From the NCBI RefSeq assembly GCF_009907385.1, contig NZ_JAAATR010000033.1, positions 248,001-312,000 on the forward strand: DNA of 64,000 bases. The letters run 5' to 3'. Of this stretch, positions 20,201 to 28,356 are shown piece after piece. The notes beneath the pieces are model-generated. The model saw only the letters and a list, made by a program, of their open reading frames with translations. It was not told where the DNA came from and did no database searches. Made by a program: the position numbers and the translations under genes. The DNA comes from Atlantibacter hermannii (GTDB lineage: Bacteria; Pseudomonadota; Gammaproteobacteria; Enterobacterales; Enterobacteriaceae). Each line of letters begins with the position of its first letter. Position 1 is the first letter of the stretch.

Positions 20201-20993
20201 CGTCCGGGCTGCGGGTCTGCGGCACGTTAGAGCCCCAGGCGATGATATAGCTGGAGTTGTACCAGTCGGCGGATTCCGGGACATCGGTTTGTTCGCCCCA
20301 GGTCATTGGCGACGCGGGGGGTAAGTCGCAATACCAGTCGTAAAAGCTCAGGCAGGTGCCGCCGAGCAGCGACAGATAGCGGGTGCCCGCCGCGTAAGAG
20401 ACCATCGACATCGCCGGGATCGGCGAAAAACCGGCTACCCGGTCCGGGCCATAGGTTTTGATGGTCCAGACGTTGGCGGCGGCAATCAACTGATTCAGCT
20501 CCTGCCAGCTGGAGCGGATAAACCCGCCGCGACCGCGCACTTTCTTGTAGCTCTGGGTTTTTTCCGGGTCGGCCATGATCGATGCCCAGGCTTCCACCGG
20601 GTCGCTGTTGTGGGTCAGCGCTTCGCGCCAGAGTTCGATCAGGCGTTTGCGCACCAGCGGATACTTCAGGCGGTTGGCGCTGTACAGATACCACGAATAG
20701 CTGGCCCCGCGCGGGCAGCCGCGCGGCTCGTGATTAGGCAGGTCGGGGCGGGTGCGCGGATAGTCGGTCTGCTGGGTTTCCCAGGTCACCAGGCCGTTCT
20801 TGACGTAAATTTTCCAGCTACAGGAGCCGGTACAGTTCACGCCGTGCGTGGAGCGCACCACCTTATCGTACTGCCAGCGCTGGCGATAACTGTCCTCCCA
20901 GTCGCGGTTGGTGTGCATCACCTGGCCGTGATCGTCGGCAAAGGTGTCGCCTTTGAGTTTGAAATAGCGGAATCGGTCGAGAAGTTTGCTCAT
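17253..20993 (-). CDS. narZ: Nitrate reductase Z alpha subunit NarZ
   Basis: Catalytic molybdenum subunit, 1246 residues, the size of E. coli NarZ. The N-terminal FS0 4Fe-4S site has the unusual His ligand in HGVNCTGSC, and its last cysteine lies in RGCPRGAS. The Mo-ligand aspartate of the family lies in TDVPESADWYNSS. It reduces nitrate to nitrite on the cytoplasmic face. The frame is open 36 codons upstream, but the ATG at 20993 (MSKLLDRFRYFK) matches the family start and follows AGGAGAAAG. It is 53 bases after narU. Confidence 0.95.
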   Translation of the reverse strand: MSKLLDRFRYFKLKGDTFADDHGQVMHTNRDWEDSYRQRWQYDKVVRSTHGVNCTGSCSWKIYVKNGLVTWETQQTDYPRTRPDLPNHEPRGCPRGASYSWYLYSANRLKYPLVRKRLIELWREALTHNSDPVEAWASIMADPEKTQSYKKVRGRGGFIRSSWQELNQLIAAANVWTIKTYGPDRVAGFSPIPAMSMVSYAAGTRYLSLLGGTCLSFYDWYCDLPPASPMTWGEQTDVPESADWYNSSYIIAWGSNVPQTRSPDAHFFTEVRYKGTKTIAITPDYSEVAKLCDQWLAPKQGTDSALAMAMGHVILRQFHLDNPGDYFINYCRRYTDMPMLVLLEPRPEGYYAPGRMLRASDLLDGLGEANNPEWKTVAYNRAGDLVVPNGSIGFRWGEQGKWNLESLAAGVETELALSLLGRHDAIDEVAFPYFGGQENPHFRHVKRDPIMLHKLPVKTLTLADGSAARVVSVYDLILANYGLDRGLDDEHCASDFNEIKPYTPAWAEQICGVPRRHIEQIAHEFADTALKTHGRSMIILGAGVNHWYHMDMNYRGMINILVFCGCVGQTGGGWAHYVGQEKLRPQTGWLPLAFALDWNRPPRQMNSTSFFYNHASQWRYEKLTAQELLSPLADPSRFTGHLIDFNVRAERMGWLPSAPQLGVNPLHLAARAREAGMSPIDYTVQALKSGDLRFACEQPDNGQNHPRNMFIWRSNLLGSSGKGHEYMLRYLLGTESGIQGEDLGSTDDVKPEEVEWQGGAIEGKLDLLVTLDFRMSSTCLFSDIVLPTATWYEKDDMNTSDMHPFIHPLSAAVDPAWESKSDWEIYKGIAKAFSAVCVGHLGKETDVVLQPLQHDSPAELAQPFEILDWRKGECDLIPGKTAPNIMVLERDYPATWERFTSLGPLMDKLGNGGKGISWNTESEVELLGKLNYRKADGPAAGRPKIDSAIDASEVILALAPETNGQVAVKAWEALSKITGREHHHLALPKEDEKIRFRDIVAQPRKIISSPTWSGLEDEHVSYNAGYTNVHELIPWRTLSGRQQLYQDHLWMRAFGESLVTYRPPVDTRSVSAMRDVPSNGFPEKALNFLTPHQKWGIHSTYSENLLMLTLSRGGPIVWISESDARELGIADNDWIEAFNANGALTARAVVSQRVPPGMTMMYHAQERLMNIPGSEVTGMRGGIHNSVTRVCPKPTHMIGGYAQLAYSFNYYGTVGSNRDEFILIRKMRNIDWLDDEGNNQRQEAAK

Positions 20994-21046
20994 TGCTTTC
21001 TCCTGACAGGAAGAAGGCTTCCTGAATGATACTGCCGAATCGATAG

Positions 21047-22435
21047 TTATTTTTTTCCGCGCTGAGGGCGGCCATACACCAGCCAGGTCACCAGCACGCA
21101 AACGATGTAGAACACCAGAAACACTTTCATGGCGCCCACCGGAGAACCGGTCATTTCCAGCGAAGTGCCGAAAGCTTTCGGGATAAAGAAACCGCCCACC
21201 GCGCCGATGGCGGAGATAAAGCCCAGCGCGGCGGCGGTATCGGTGACCGCTTCCTGCTGGGCCTGCTGCTCGCTGCCGCCCTTCAGCTTGACCCGGTAGA
21301 TCGTGATGCGCCGGAAAATCACCGCGATCATCTGGAAGGTGGAGCCGCTGCCTAAACCCGCGGTGAGAAACAGCCCCATAAACACCAGATAGAACGCCAC
21401 GAAGCTGCCTGAGCCGCTGCCCGGCAGGGTTAAAAACAGCAGGGCGCTGAACAGCGCCATAAACACGAAGTTAATCAGCGTGACCCGCACGCCGCCGAAG
21501 CGATCGGAGATCATGCCCCCCGCCGAGCGGGCCAGCGCGCCGATAAACGGGCCGAAAAACGCCAGCCTGAGGATGTTGACGTCGGGGAACTGGGTTTTCG
21601 CCAGCATCGCAAAACCTGCCGAAAAACCGATAAACGAGCCGAAGGTCGCCAGATACAACAGGCTCAACAGCCACAGATGCGCGCGCTTCAACACCGGCAA
21701 CTGGGAGCGAATCGACGCTTTCGAACTGGCGATATCGTTCATGCCGAACCAGGCGGCGACGGTAGCGACCAGTAACAGCGGCGCCCAAATCCACGCGGCG
21801 TTCGCCAGCCACAGCGAAGAGCCGTCCGGCTGCTCGACGCCGTGTACGCCCAGGAACACGAACATCGGCAGGGTGATGACCAGCGGGGACACCATCTGCA
21901 TCACGCTGACGCCCAGGTTGCCCATCCCGCCGTTAATCCCCAGCGCGCTGCCCTGACGGGCTTTGGGGAAGAAGAAGCTGATATTGCCCATGCTGGAGGC
22001 GAAATTGGCCCCTGCGAATCCGCACAGCAATGCGATGATCATAAATACTTCAAACGGAGTAGCCGGGTTTTGAATAGCGAAGCCGAGCCAGACGCAGGGA
22101 ATAATCAGGATCACGGTGCTTAATACCGTCCAGTAACGCCCACCGAACACCGGTACCATAAAGGAGTAGGGCACGCGTAAAATAGCGCCGGATAATGAAG
22201 GTAACGCGGTTAATAAAAAAAGCTGATCGGTGGTGAAATTAAACCCGACCTTATTGAGATTGACCGCCACGGCGCTAAATAACATCCAGACGCAGAAGGC
22301 TAATAATAAGCAGGCGACGGAAATAACTAAATTGCGGCGCGCAATGGCTTTACCTTTATTGTTCCAGAAGGCGTCGTTTTCAGGTTTCCAGTCTTTTAAT
22401 AAATAACTATTGGATTTGGTCGTTGTCGGTAACAT
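21047..22435 (-). CDS. narU: Nitrate/nitrite transporter NarU
   Basis: Major facilitator of the nitrate/nitrite porter family, 462 residues, the E. coli length, with 12 membrane helices. The nitrate signature appears twice, as GINGGMGNLGVSVMQ and GFISAIGAVGGFFIP, and the substrate arginines are in RVPYSF and GSGSTFQMIAVIFRR. It takes up nitrate and exports nitrite. It is the first gene of narUZYWV, as in E. coli. The 284-base AT-rich region upstream holds its promoter and the end of smvR; I could not pin down a start. Confidence 0.94.
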   Translation of the reverse strand: MLPTTTKSNSYLLKDWKPENDAFWNNKGKAIARRNLVISVACLLLAFCVWMLFSAVAVNLNKVGFNFTTDQLFLLTALPSLSGAILRVPYSFMVPVFGGRYWTVLSTVILIIPCVWLGFAIQNPATPFEVFMIIALLCGFAGANFASSMGNISFFFPKARQGSALGINGGMGNLGVSVMQMVSPLVITLPMFVFLGVHGVEQPDGSSLWLANAAWIWAPLLLVATVAAWFGMNDIASSKASIRSQLPVLKRAHLWLLSLLYLATFGSFIGFSAGFAMLAKTQFPDVNILRLAFFGPFIGALARSAGGMISDRFGGVRVTLINFVFMALFSALLFLTLPGSGSGSFVAFYLVFMGLFLTAGLGSGSTFQMIAVIFRRITIYRVKLKGGSEQQAQQEAVTDTAAALGFISAIGAVGGFFIPKAFGTSLEMTGSPVGAMKVFLVFYIVCVLVTWLVYGRPQRGKK

Positions 22436-22719
22436 GATCGCCCCTTGCCTGAATCGGCATTAGAAACAAAAGGTTACGGCGAATAATTGCGCATCCGTTT
22501 GATAATAAAGCGACAAAATTGAATGGGTGAACAAATCAAGAATAGATAAAAAAGTCGCAGAGACAGGGTGTGACGGGGATTAACCGCTTGGTTAATTGTT
22601 ACTAATTGTAATAATTAAACCCTGAGCGATGAATGTTATAGATAACCTTTAACAGAATAATAAAAAGTAATAGTGACCTGATTCACAATTATTTATTGCG
22701 CCGCTCTCCTGTTGCAGTT

Positions 22720-23304
22720 TTATGATGCGGGCGTTAATTCATTATTAATCATGATATCAACGTGACGGCGAAAGGCCTCTTCATCCATCCCGGATAATCC
22801 CAGTTTAGCAATGCCATCCAGCCCGCTGACAAAGGCGATAATTCGCCAGGCAATATTTTGCGGGGTGTCGCGAAGCTGAAATTCATTCTCATTTGCGCCA
22901 GCGGAAATAATTTGCGTGGTCGCGTCATGCCACATTTCCATCGATATTATCCACGCCTGTTTCATTTCCGCTTCGCGCCGGGCGAGGGCTTCTGCTTCGC
23001 CGAACAGCCGGAGGTACTGCTCGATGTCAGGGTTATCGAATCCCAGCGTCCAGTTCAGCTTTGCACGCCAGCTTTTCAGCGGCGGAGCGCCTTCCAGATC
23101 CAGCGACTGGCGGCTGAGGCGCAAAAACGTCTCGGCTTTTAACGCCATCGACGAAGCAAAATGGTGATGCACCTGGCCTGCGGCGATCCCGGCCTCGCTG
23201 GCGATGCGGCGCACCGTCATGGCGGAAAGTCCGTCGGTCAGCGCCACGCGCATCGCGGCTTCCATCACGTTTTCCCGGCGGTCTTCACGGCTCATATAAC
23301 TCAT
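22720..23304 (-). CDS. smvR: TetR-family repressor SmvR
   Basis: TetR/AcrR-type repressor, 194 residues. The N-terminal helix-turn-helix is MTVRRIASEAGIAAGQVHHH; the rest is a helical ligand-binding domain. In Klebsiella and Salmonella SmvR represses the divergent smvA, and its loss raises tolerance to cationic biocides. The ATG at 23304 is chosen over an upstream start at 23397 because the latter would run across the operator and promoter region. Confidence 0.85.
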   Translation of the reverse strand: MSYMSREDRRENVMEAAMRVALTDGLSAMTVRRIASEAGIAAGQVHHHFASSMALKAETFLRLSRQSLDLEGAPPLKSWRAKLNWTLGFDNPDIEQYLRLFGEAEALARREAEMKQAWIISMEMWHDATTQIISAGANENEFQLRDTPQNIAWRIIAFVSGLDGIAKLGLSGMDEEAFRRHVDIMINNELTPAS

Positions 23305-23368
23305 ATCTGGTTCCTCAGTGGCGGATCCCGAGTGTATCAAAAAAGTTGGACGCGCATTCAAATTTCCG

Positions 23369-23396
23369 TAGAATCGCAATGCTGGACAACCGTCCA
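23369..23396 (+). promoter_or_regulatory. smvA promoter -10 with overlapping palindromic operator
   Basis: A TAGAAT -10 box lies at 23369-23374, 17 bases after a weak TTGGAC. The perfect palindrome TGGAC-AACC-GTCCA at 23383-23396 sits over the likely transcription start. This is the best candidate SmvR operator in the 117-base divergent region. Confidence 0.6.
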
Positions 23397-23421
23397 AGTT
23401 TGTGTGAAGAGTGATAAACGT

Positions 23422-24915
23422 ATGTTTCGTAGATGGTATACCTTAGCCATTTTGGTGCTGATCTATATTCCTGTTGCCATTGATGCCACGGTGCTGCACG
23501 TGGCGGTGCCGTCATTAACCCTGGCGCTGGGGGCGTCCGGTAACGAACTGCTGTGGATTATCGATATCTATTCGCTGGTGATGGCCGGGATGGTGCTGCC
23601 GATGGGGGCGCTGGGCGATCGCATCGGCTACAAGCGCCTGACGCTGATCGGCAGTTCGCTGTTTGGCGCGGCGTCGCTGGCGGCGGCGTTTTCAACCCAG
23701 GCCAGCGAACTGATTGCCGCGCGGGCGCTGCTGGCGGTGGGCGCGGCGATGATCGTGCCGGCGACGCTGGCGGGCATTCGCAGCACCTTCAATCACGAGC
23801 GCGAGCGCGGTATCGCGCTGGGGATTTGGGTGGCTGTCGGCTCTGGCGGCGCGGCGTTCGGCCCGCTGGTGGGCGGTATTCTGCTTGAGCACTACTACTG
23901 GGGCGCGGTGTTTTTGATTAATCTGCCGATTATCGCGCTGGTGCTGCTGTTTACCGCATTGTGTATCCCGCGCCAGCCGGTACAGCGTGCCCAAACCCTG
24001 AATTTAACCCAGGCCCTGATGCTGATCGCGGCGATCCTGCTGCTGGTGCTGGCCGCGAAAACCAGCCTGAAAGCGAACAGCAATCTGGCGCTGGTGCTCG
24101 GGGCCTTACTCAGCGGCGCGCTGCTGATGGGGCTGTTTATCCGCAGCCAGCTGCGGGCAAGCGCGCCGATGATCGACCTGACGCTGTTTACCCATCGCAT
24201 TATTTTAACCGGCGTGCTGATGGCACTGACCGCGATGATCACCCTGGTCGGATTCGAACTGCTGATGGCGCAGGAGTTGCAATTTGTCCACGGCTTTACG
24301 CCGCTGGAGGCCGGGATGTTTATGCTGCCGCTGATGCTGGCCTGTAGCTTTAGCGGCCCGGCGGCGGGGGCGCTGGTGGGGCGCTTCGGCTTGCGTAAGG
24401 TGGCGACGCTCGGCATGGCGCTGAGCGCCCTGAGTTTTTACGGCCTGGCGATGACCGATATGGCCAACCAGCGCGCCGTGGCCTGGGGCTGGATGATCCT
24501 GCTGGGGCTTAGCGCCGCCACCGCGCTGTTGGCCTCTACCGCTGCAATTATGTCTGCGGCACCGAAGGAAAAAGCCACGGCGGCGGGGGCGATCGAAACC
24601 ATGGCCTATGAGCTGGGTGCGGGCATGGGCATTGCCATTTTCGGCATGATTTTAAGCCATTCGTTTAGCGGCGCCATTGACCTGCCGACGGAACTGCCCG
24701 CCACGCTAATGGCCCAGGCCAGCGCGTCAATCAACGAGGCGCTGCTGGTGGCGCAGCAGCTAAGCCCGGCGCTGGGCGAGCAGGTAGCCAGGGCTGCCAA
24801 CGTGGCGTTTAAAGAATCGCACAGCGCGGTGCTGAGCGTCGCCAGCGGGATGCTGCTGGTGCTGACAGCAGGAGTGTGGTTTGCGCTGAGGCCGGTGCAG
24901 CGATTGACAGAGTGA
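23422..24915 (+). CDS. smvA: MFS efflux pump SmvA
   Basis: Proton-driven exporter of the DHA2 family, 497 residues with 14 membrane helices. Motif A is visible as GALGDRIGYKRLTLIG, motif B as RALLAVGAAMIVPATLAGIR, and motif C as GSGGAAFGPLVGG. SmvA exports quaternary ammonium compounds such as methyl viologen, chlorhexidine and octenidine (known for Salmonella and Klebsiella). The frame is open upstream through the antisense of smvR, but the ATG at 23422 starts directly at the first helix and gives the family length. Confidence 0.9.
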   Translation: MFRRWYTLAILVLIYIPVAIDATVLHVAVPSLTLALGASGNELLWIIDIYSLVMAGMVLPMGALGDRIGYKRLTLIGSSLFGAASLAAAFSTQASELIAARALLAVGAAMIVPATLAGIRSTFNHERERGIALGIWVAVGSGGAAFGPLVGGILLEHYYWGAVFLINLPIIALVLLFTALCIPRQPVQRAQTLNLTQALMLIAAILLLVLAAKTSLKANSNLALVLGALLSGALLMGLFIRSQLRASAPMIDLTLFTHRIILTGVLMALTAMITLVGFELLMAQELQFVHGFTPLEAGMFMLPLMLACSFSGPAAGALVGRFGLRKVATLGMALSALSFYGLAMTDMANQRAVAWGWMILLGLSAATALLASTAAIMSAAPKEKATAAGAIETMAYELGAGMGIAIFGMILSHSFSGAIDLPTELPATLMAQASASINEALLVAQQLSPALGEQVARAANVAFKESHSAVLSVASGMLLVLTAGVWFALRPVQRLTE

Positions 24916-24959
24916 TCGTCATCAATAAGTATTACTGTTCACTTATACCGGGGGTAAAG

Positions 24960-25406
24960 ATGCGCGAAATAATGAATATCCTGTCAGTGACTTTACCCAT
25001 GATGGCGTTATTCATTCTGTTCAGACTGTTTTTCAGGGCGGTGCGACAACCAAAACGCATTATTTCAGAAAGCAATGGCATGAAGAAAATTTCTGGTAAC
25101 CCCTCGATTTTTCGGGGGGCTTCGCAGAAAGTTTATTATTATGACAGCGAGTATTTATATGAGGTTAAAAACGACGTGACCTCTAAAATTCCCCTCAGCG
25201 AAATTATTCAAATCAAACCGGGTTATACTCAAATAAATAACCGGCGAAACTGGTTGGTGAGCTATCTTAAACACGGCGAGAAAAAGCACGTTGAGTTTTT
25301 CAACAACTTAACGATTTTTAATCACAATTTCTCTGGTTTTTTGTCAGCGGTTAAACAAGCCAATCCAGAAGCGGAGATCAAAGCGCTGACGTTTTTCAAT
25401 CTCTGA
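24960..25406 (+). CDS. Uncharacterised membrane-anchored protein
   Basis: Protein of 148 residues not recognised by name. It has one N-terminal membrane helix (about residues 5-27) followed by a positively charged patch (RAVRQPKR), then a soluble part with short strands (VYYYDSEYLYEVKN, then IPLSEIIQIKPGY) that resembles a small PH-like fold. The start at 24960 follows GGGGGTAAAG. Base composition is clearly more AT-rich than smvA, which suggests separate acquisition. It could be co-transcribed with smvA (44-base gap). Confidence 0.7.
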   Translation: MREIMNILSVTLPMMALFILFRLFFRAVRQPKRIISESNGMKKISGNPSIFRGASQKVYYYDSEYLYEVKNDVTSKIPLSEIIQIKPGYTQINNRRNWLVSYLKHGEKKHVEFFNNLTIFNHNFSGFLSAVKQANPEAEIKALTFFNL

Positions 25407-25441
25407 ACCACGGAAAACGGGCTGTCTGCGTCACCGCCGCG

Positions 25442-26317
25442 CTAGTGAGTAAAATATCGCTGTAGCCGCTGACCATACAGGCCGACAGCCAGCCCTGTAA
25501 TAATGAGCGTCAGCGCGACAATCTTCATCGCCGGGACGGTTTCACCAAAAATCATCACAGAGCCGAGAATGCCAAATACCGGCACCAGCAAGGATAATGG
25601 CGCAACGGTGGAAACAGGATAACGCTTAATAAGCGAGTTCCACACCCAATAGCCAAACAGGGTGTTAGGGTAAACCTGAAACAAAATGGAAAACAGCGCA
25701 CGCGCATCCATATGGCTGATGAGCGAACGATAGCCACCGGGCCCGTTGACCAGCCAATCCAGCAGGAAAAGCGGGATGGGGGAAAAGGCGCTCGACCAGA
25801 CCAAAAATGCAAACACCTGTTTTGTGCCGGTTTTTTTGATCATGATGTTAGCTATGCTCCACGCCATCGCGGCCGCAAGCACCAGCGTCATGCCGGAGAA
25901 CGTGACTGAGCCATCGGTGATGAAAAAAATGCTCAGTAATCCTGCGCCGGCGAGCGCAAAACCTGCCAACTGATAGCGGCTGAGAGGTTCTTTGAAGAGC
26001 CAGCTTCCTGCAATAAGCGTGAAAAACGCGCTGAACTGAAGCACCAGCGAGGCAATGCCCGCCGACAGGCCGGTTTTAATACCCAGATTAACCAGCCCCC
26101 ACAGACCAATACCAAAAACCAGACCGTAACCGATGAGATAACGCCACGGGACATCCGGTTTTTTAATAAACAGTAGCGCCGGCAGGGCGCACAGCGTAAA
26201 GCGGAGACCGGCCAGAATAAAGGGATCGACCGCGTGCAGCCCTAATTTAATCACGGAAAAGTTGACGCCCCAGATCGCCGTAATCAACACCGCGAGGAGT
26301 AAGTGAGGTAATTTCAT
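25442..26317 (-). CDS. EamA/DMT-family exporter
   Basis: Drug/metabolite transporter superfamily protein, 291 residues, ten membrane helices in two EamA repeats (about 5-135 and 145-280). It is clearly related to EamA (60501-61397 here): both begin with a helix holding WGVNF and carry APLSLLVPV in the second repeat. EamA relatives export amino acids such as cysteine, but the substrate here is unknown. The ATG at 26317 overlaps the stop of the MFS gene by 4 bases, so the two exporters form one operon under the divergent HxlR regulator. Confidence 0.85.
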   Translation of the reverse strand: MKLPHLLLAVLITAIWGVNFSVIKLGLHAVDPFILAGLRFTLCALPALLFIKKPDVPWRYLIGYGLVFGIGLWGLVNLGIKTGLSAGIASLVLQFSAFFTLIAGSWLFKEPLSRYQLAGFALAGAGLLSIFFITDGSVTFSGMTLVLAAAMAWSIANIMIKKTGTKQVFAFLVWSSAFSPIPLFLLDWLVNGPGGYRSLISHMDARALFSILFQVYPNTLFGYWVWNSLIKRYPVSTVAPLSLLVPVFGILGSVMIFGETVPAMKIVALTLIITGLAVGLYGQRLQRYFTH

Positions 26318-27525
26318 GAGTGACGCGATCCCAACCAGAACAGAAAAGCGCAGGCACTGACCAGCGCACCGGCATAACACACGCAATGCCATCCACCAAA
26401 CGCATAGAGCTGGGTAGCGGCAATCGCGCCCAGCGCGCTTCCCAGCGAATAGAAACACATATACGCCCCGACGAGACGGCTTGCAGCCTCGGGTCTGGCG
26501 GCAATAATCATGCTTTGATTAATGACGTGAACTGTCTGGACGGCGAAATCCAACATGACGGCGCCGAGAGCCAGCAACAATAACGATTTTTCGGGAAAGG
26601 CAATGGGTAGCCAGCAGAGCGTCAGTAACGCCAGCGCGGAGCCGCTCGCGCGTTGCCCCCGGCCTTCGTCAGCCCACAACCCGCCCCGGGAAGCCGCCAG
26701 CGCACCGGCTACCCCCGCTAAGCCAAATAAGCCGATCTGGGTGTGCGACAGGGACAGGGCGCTGAGCGGCATCACCATTGAGGTCCAGAGCATACTGAAG
26801 GCCGCAAAAATCAGCAGAGCCAGTATGCCTCGCTTACGCAACTGCGGTTCAGTAATGAACAGCTGAAAGACAGACAGCACCAGGAAAGGGTATGAAGTAC
26901 GCGGTATGGTGATAGCGGTAGCGGGCATCACTTTTGCCAGTGCCAGAGATACCAGAAATAGCAGGCAGGCGGCAGTGAGATAAACCGCCCGCCATCCAGC
27001 CAAATCGGCGATGGATCCTGATACAAAGCGTGCGGATAATATGCCCAGGACAATGCCGCTGGTCACGCTGCCTACAACCTGACCGCGCTGCTCAGGGGCC
27101 GCCAGCGTTGCGGCCCACGCGACCATCAGTTGCGCCACCACCGCCATCAAACCTACCAGCAGCATCGCGCCCAGCAGCGTTATAAAATTCGCTGCAAAGG
27201 CCGCCACGGTTAACGCCACTACCGAGAGCAACAACTGGACAATCACCAGCGTTTTACGATTGCACCGATCGCCCAGCGGAACCAGAAAGAGTAACCCGAT
27301 GGCGTAGCCTGCCTGGGTTGCGGTAACCACCGTACCTGTGGCGCCGGGATGCACATTCATGCTTGCGGCGATCGATTCCAGTAACGGCTGAGCAGAATAA
27401 ACATTGGCGACCGCCAGCGCGCAGGTCAGCGAGAATAAAAAGATTATTCGAGGCGATAGCGGTGACGCGCCTGAAGACAGGGTATCGATCCCCAGGGCAC
27501 AAGCTCTGCCCGCCGAAATGTTCAT
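26314..27525 (-). CDS. MFS transporter, likely efflux
   Basis: Major facilitator, 403 residues with 12 helices. The motif A loop is PLGDRCNRKTLVI, and the first helix region carries VANVYSAQPLLESIA, typical of a broad DHA1-type exporter group. The ATG at 27525 follows AGAAAGGAACGC, a better site than the upstream in-frame start. It is first in a two-gene operon with the EamA-type exporter and divergent from an HxlR regulator, an arrangement usual for inducible detoxification. The substrate is unknown. Confidence 0.83.
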   Translation of the reverse strand: MNISAGRACALGIDTLSSGASPLSPRIIFLFSLTCALAVANVYSAQPLLESIAASMNVHPGATGTVVTATQAGYAIGLLFLVPLGDRCNRKTLVIVQLLLSVVALTVAAFAANFITLLGAMLLVGLMAVVAQLMVAWAATLAAPEQRGQVVGSVTSGIVLGILSARFVSGSIADLAGWRAVYLTAACLLFLVSLALAKVMPATAITIPRTSYPFLVLSVFQLFITEPQLRKRGILALLIFAAFSMLWTSMVMPLSALSLSHTQIGLFGLAGVAGALAASRGGLWADEGRGQRASGSALALLTLCWLPIAFPEKSLLLLALGAVMLDFAVQTVHVINQSMIIAARPEAASRLVGAYMCFYSLGSALGAIAATQLYAFGGWHCVCYAGALVSACAFLFWLGSRHS

Positions 27526-27578
27526 ATTGCGTTCCTTTCTGGTTGCTTTTTGAAACCTCTGTGCCACCATAATTATCA

Positions 27579-27625
27579 GCGAAGGTTTTTTTTTGCAACT
27601 TCTTTTCCAGAAGGTTAATCTGGCG
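27579..27625. promoter_or_regulatory. Candidate HxlR operator in the divergent region
   Basis: The 132-base region between the MFS gene and the regulator contains a near-perfect inverted repeat (AACTTCT-TTTCC-AGAAGGTT, 27598-27617) and a third copy of GAAGGTT at 27581. HxlR proteins bind such short inverted repeats. Confidence 0.4.
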
Positions 27626-27657
27626 TCTGTCTGTCAACGTGCAAAAGGAGAGAGGAG

Positions 27658-28119
27658 ATGGCTAAACAGGAAGCGCTCAGAACCAGTGAATGTCCTGTTG
27701 CCCGGACCTTAGAATCGATAGGCGAGCGCTGGTGTCTGATGATCATTCGTGAAGCGTTTGATGATGTGCGGCGATTCAGCGAATTCCAGAAGAACCTTGG
27801 CCTGGCGAAAAATATCCTTGCGGCACGTCTCAGGCATCTGGTGGAAATCGGCGTGTTTGATATCTGTCCCGCCTCTGATGGCAGCGCCTACAAGGAATAC
27901 ATCCTGACCGAAAGGGGTCGTTCCGTATTTCCGATTGTGGTCGCCATGCGGCAGTGGGGTGAGCGCTATATGTTTGAAAAGGGCGAGATACACTCTGTGT
28001 TGCTGGATAAGGCGAACGGCGAGCCTTTGCCCGTGTTAGACGTTTGCTCATCCCGGGGGGAGAAACTGGGGCCAGCTGATTGTTATCGTCAACGTGTCGC
28101 TGCCGGGGCCAGGCTTTAG
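27658..28119 (+). CDS. HxlR-family transcriptional regulator
   Basis: Winged-helix regulator, 153 residues. The family hallmark is CPVARTLESIGERWCLMIIR at residues 12-31, where a conserved cysteine starts the helix-turn-helix; FSEFQKNLGLAKNILAARL is the recognition region. Many HxlR proteins sense aldehydes, quinones or oxidation through that cysteine. A strong binding site (AAAGGAGAGAGGAG) precedes the ATG. It is divergent from the exporter operon and probably controls it. Confidence 0.85.
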   Translation: MAKQEALRTSECPVARTLESIGERWCLMIIREAFDDVRRFSEFQKNLGLAKNILAARLRHLVEIGVFDICPASDGSAYKEYILTERGRSVFPIVVAMRQWGERYMFEKGEIHSVLLDKANGEPLPVLDVCSSRGEKLGPADCYRQRVAAGARL

Positions 28120-28356
28120 CTTAACTGCGTAACGCTGACTCTCTATTCCAGTCCCGCGTCGGTTCTTCACGATATCTTTCAACCAGGCCATAAAAACGCA
28201 GAATCTTCGGTGATCCCGCTACTGTTGGGTCACAAAAAACGCGAAAGAACGGTCTGGTATCCTGGCTGCAAAGTGGATAATACCTTACAGATATCTGAGT
28301 CTCCGGACGTCTACTGTGTGAGGGCGGCAACAGCAGCCCTGTGACAGAAGCAGACG

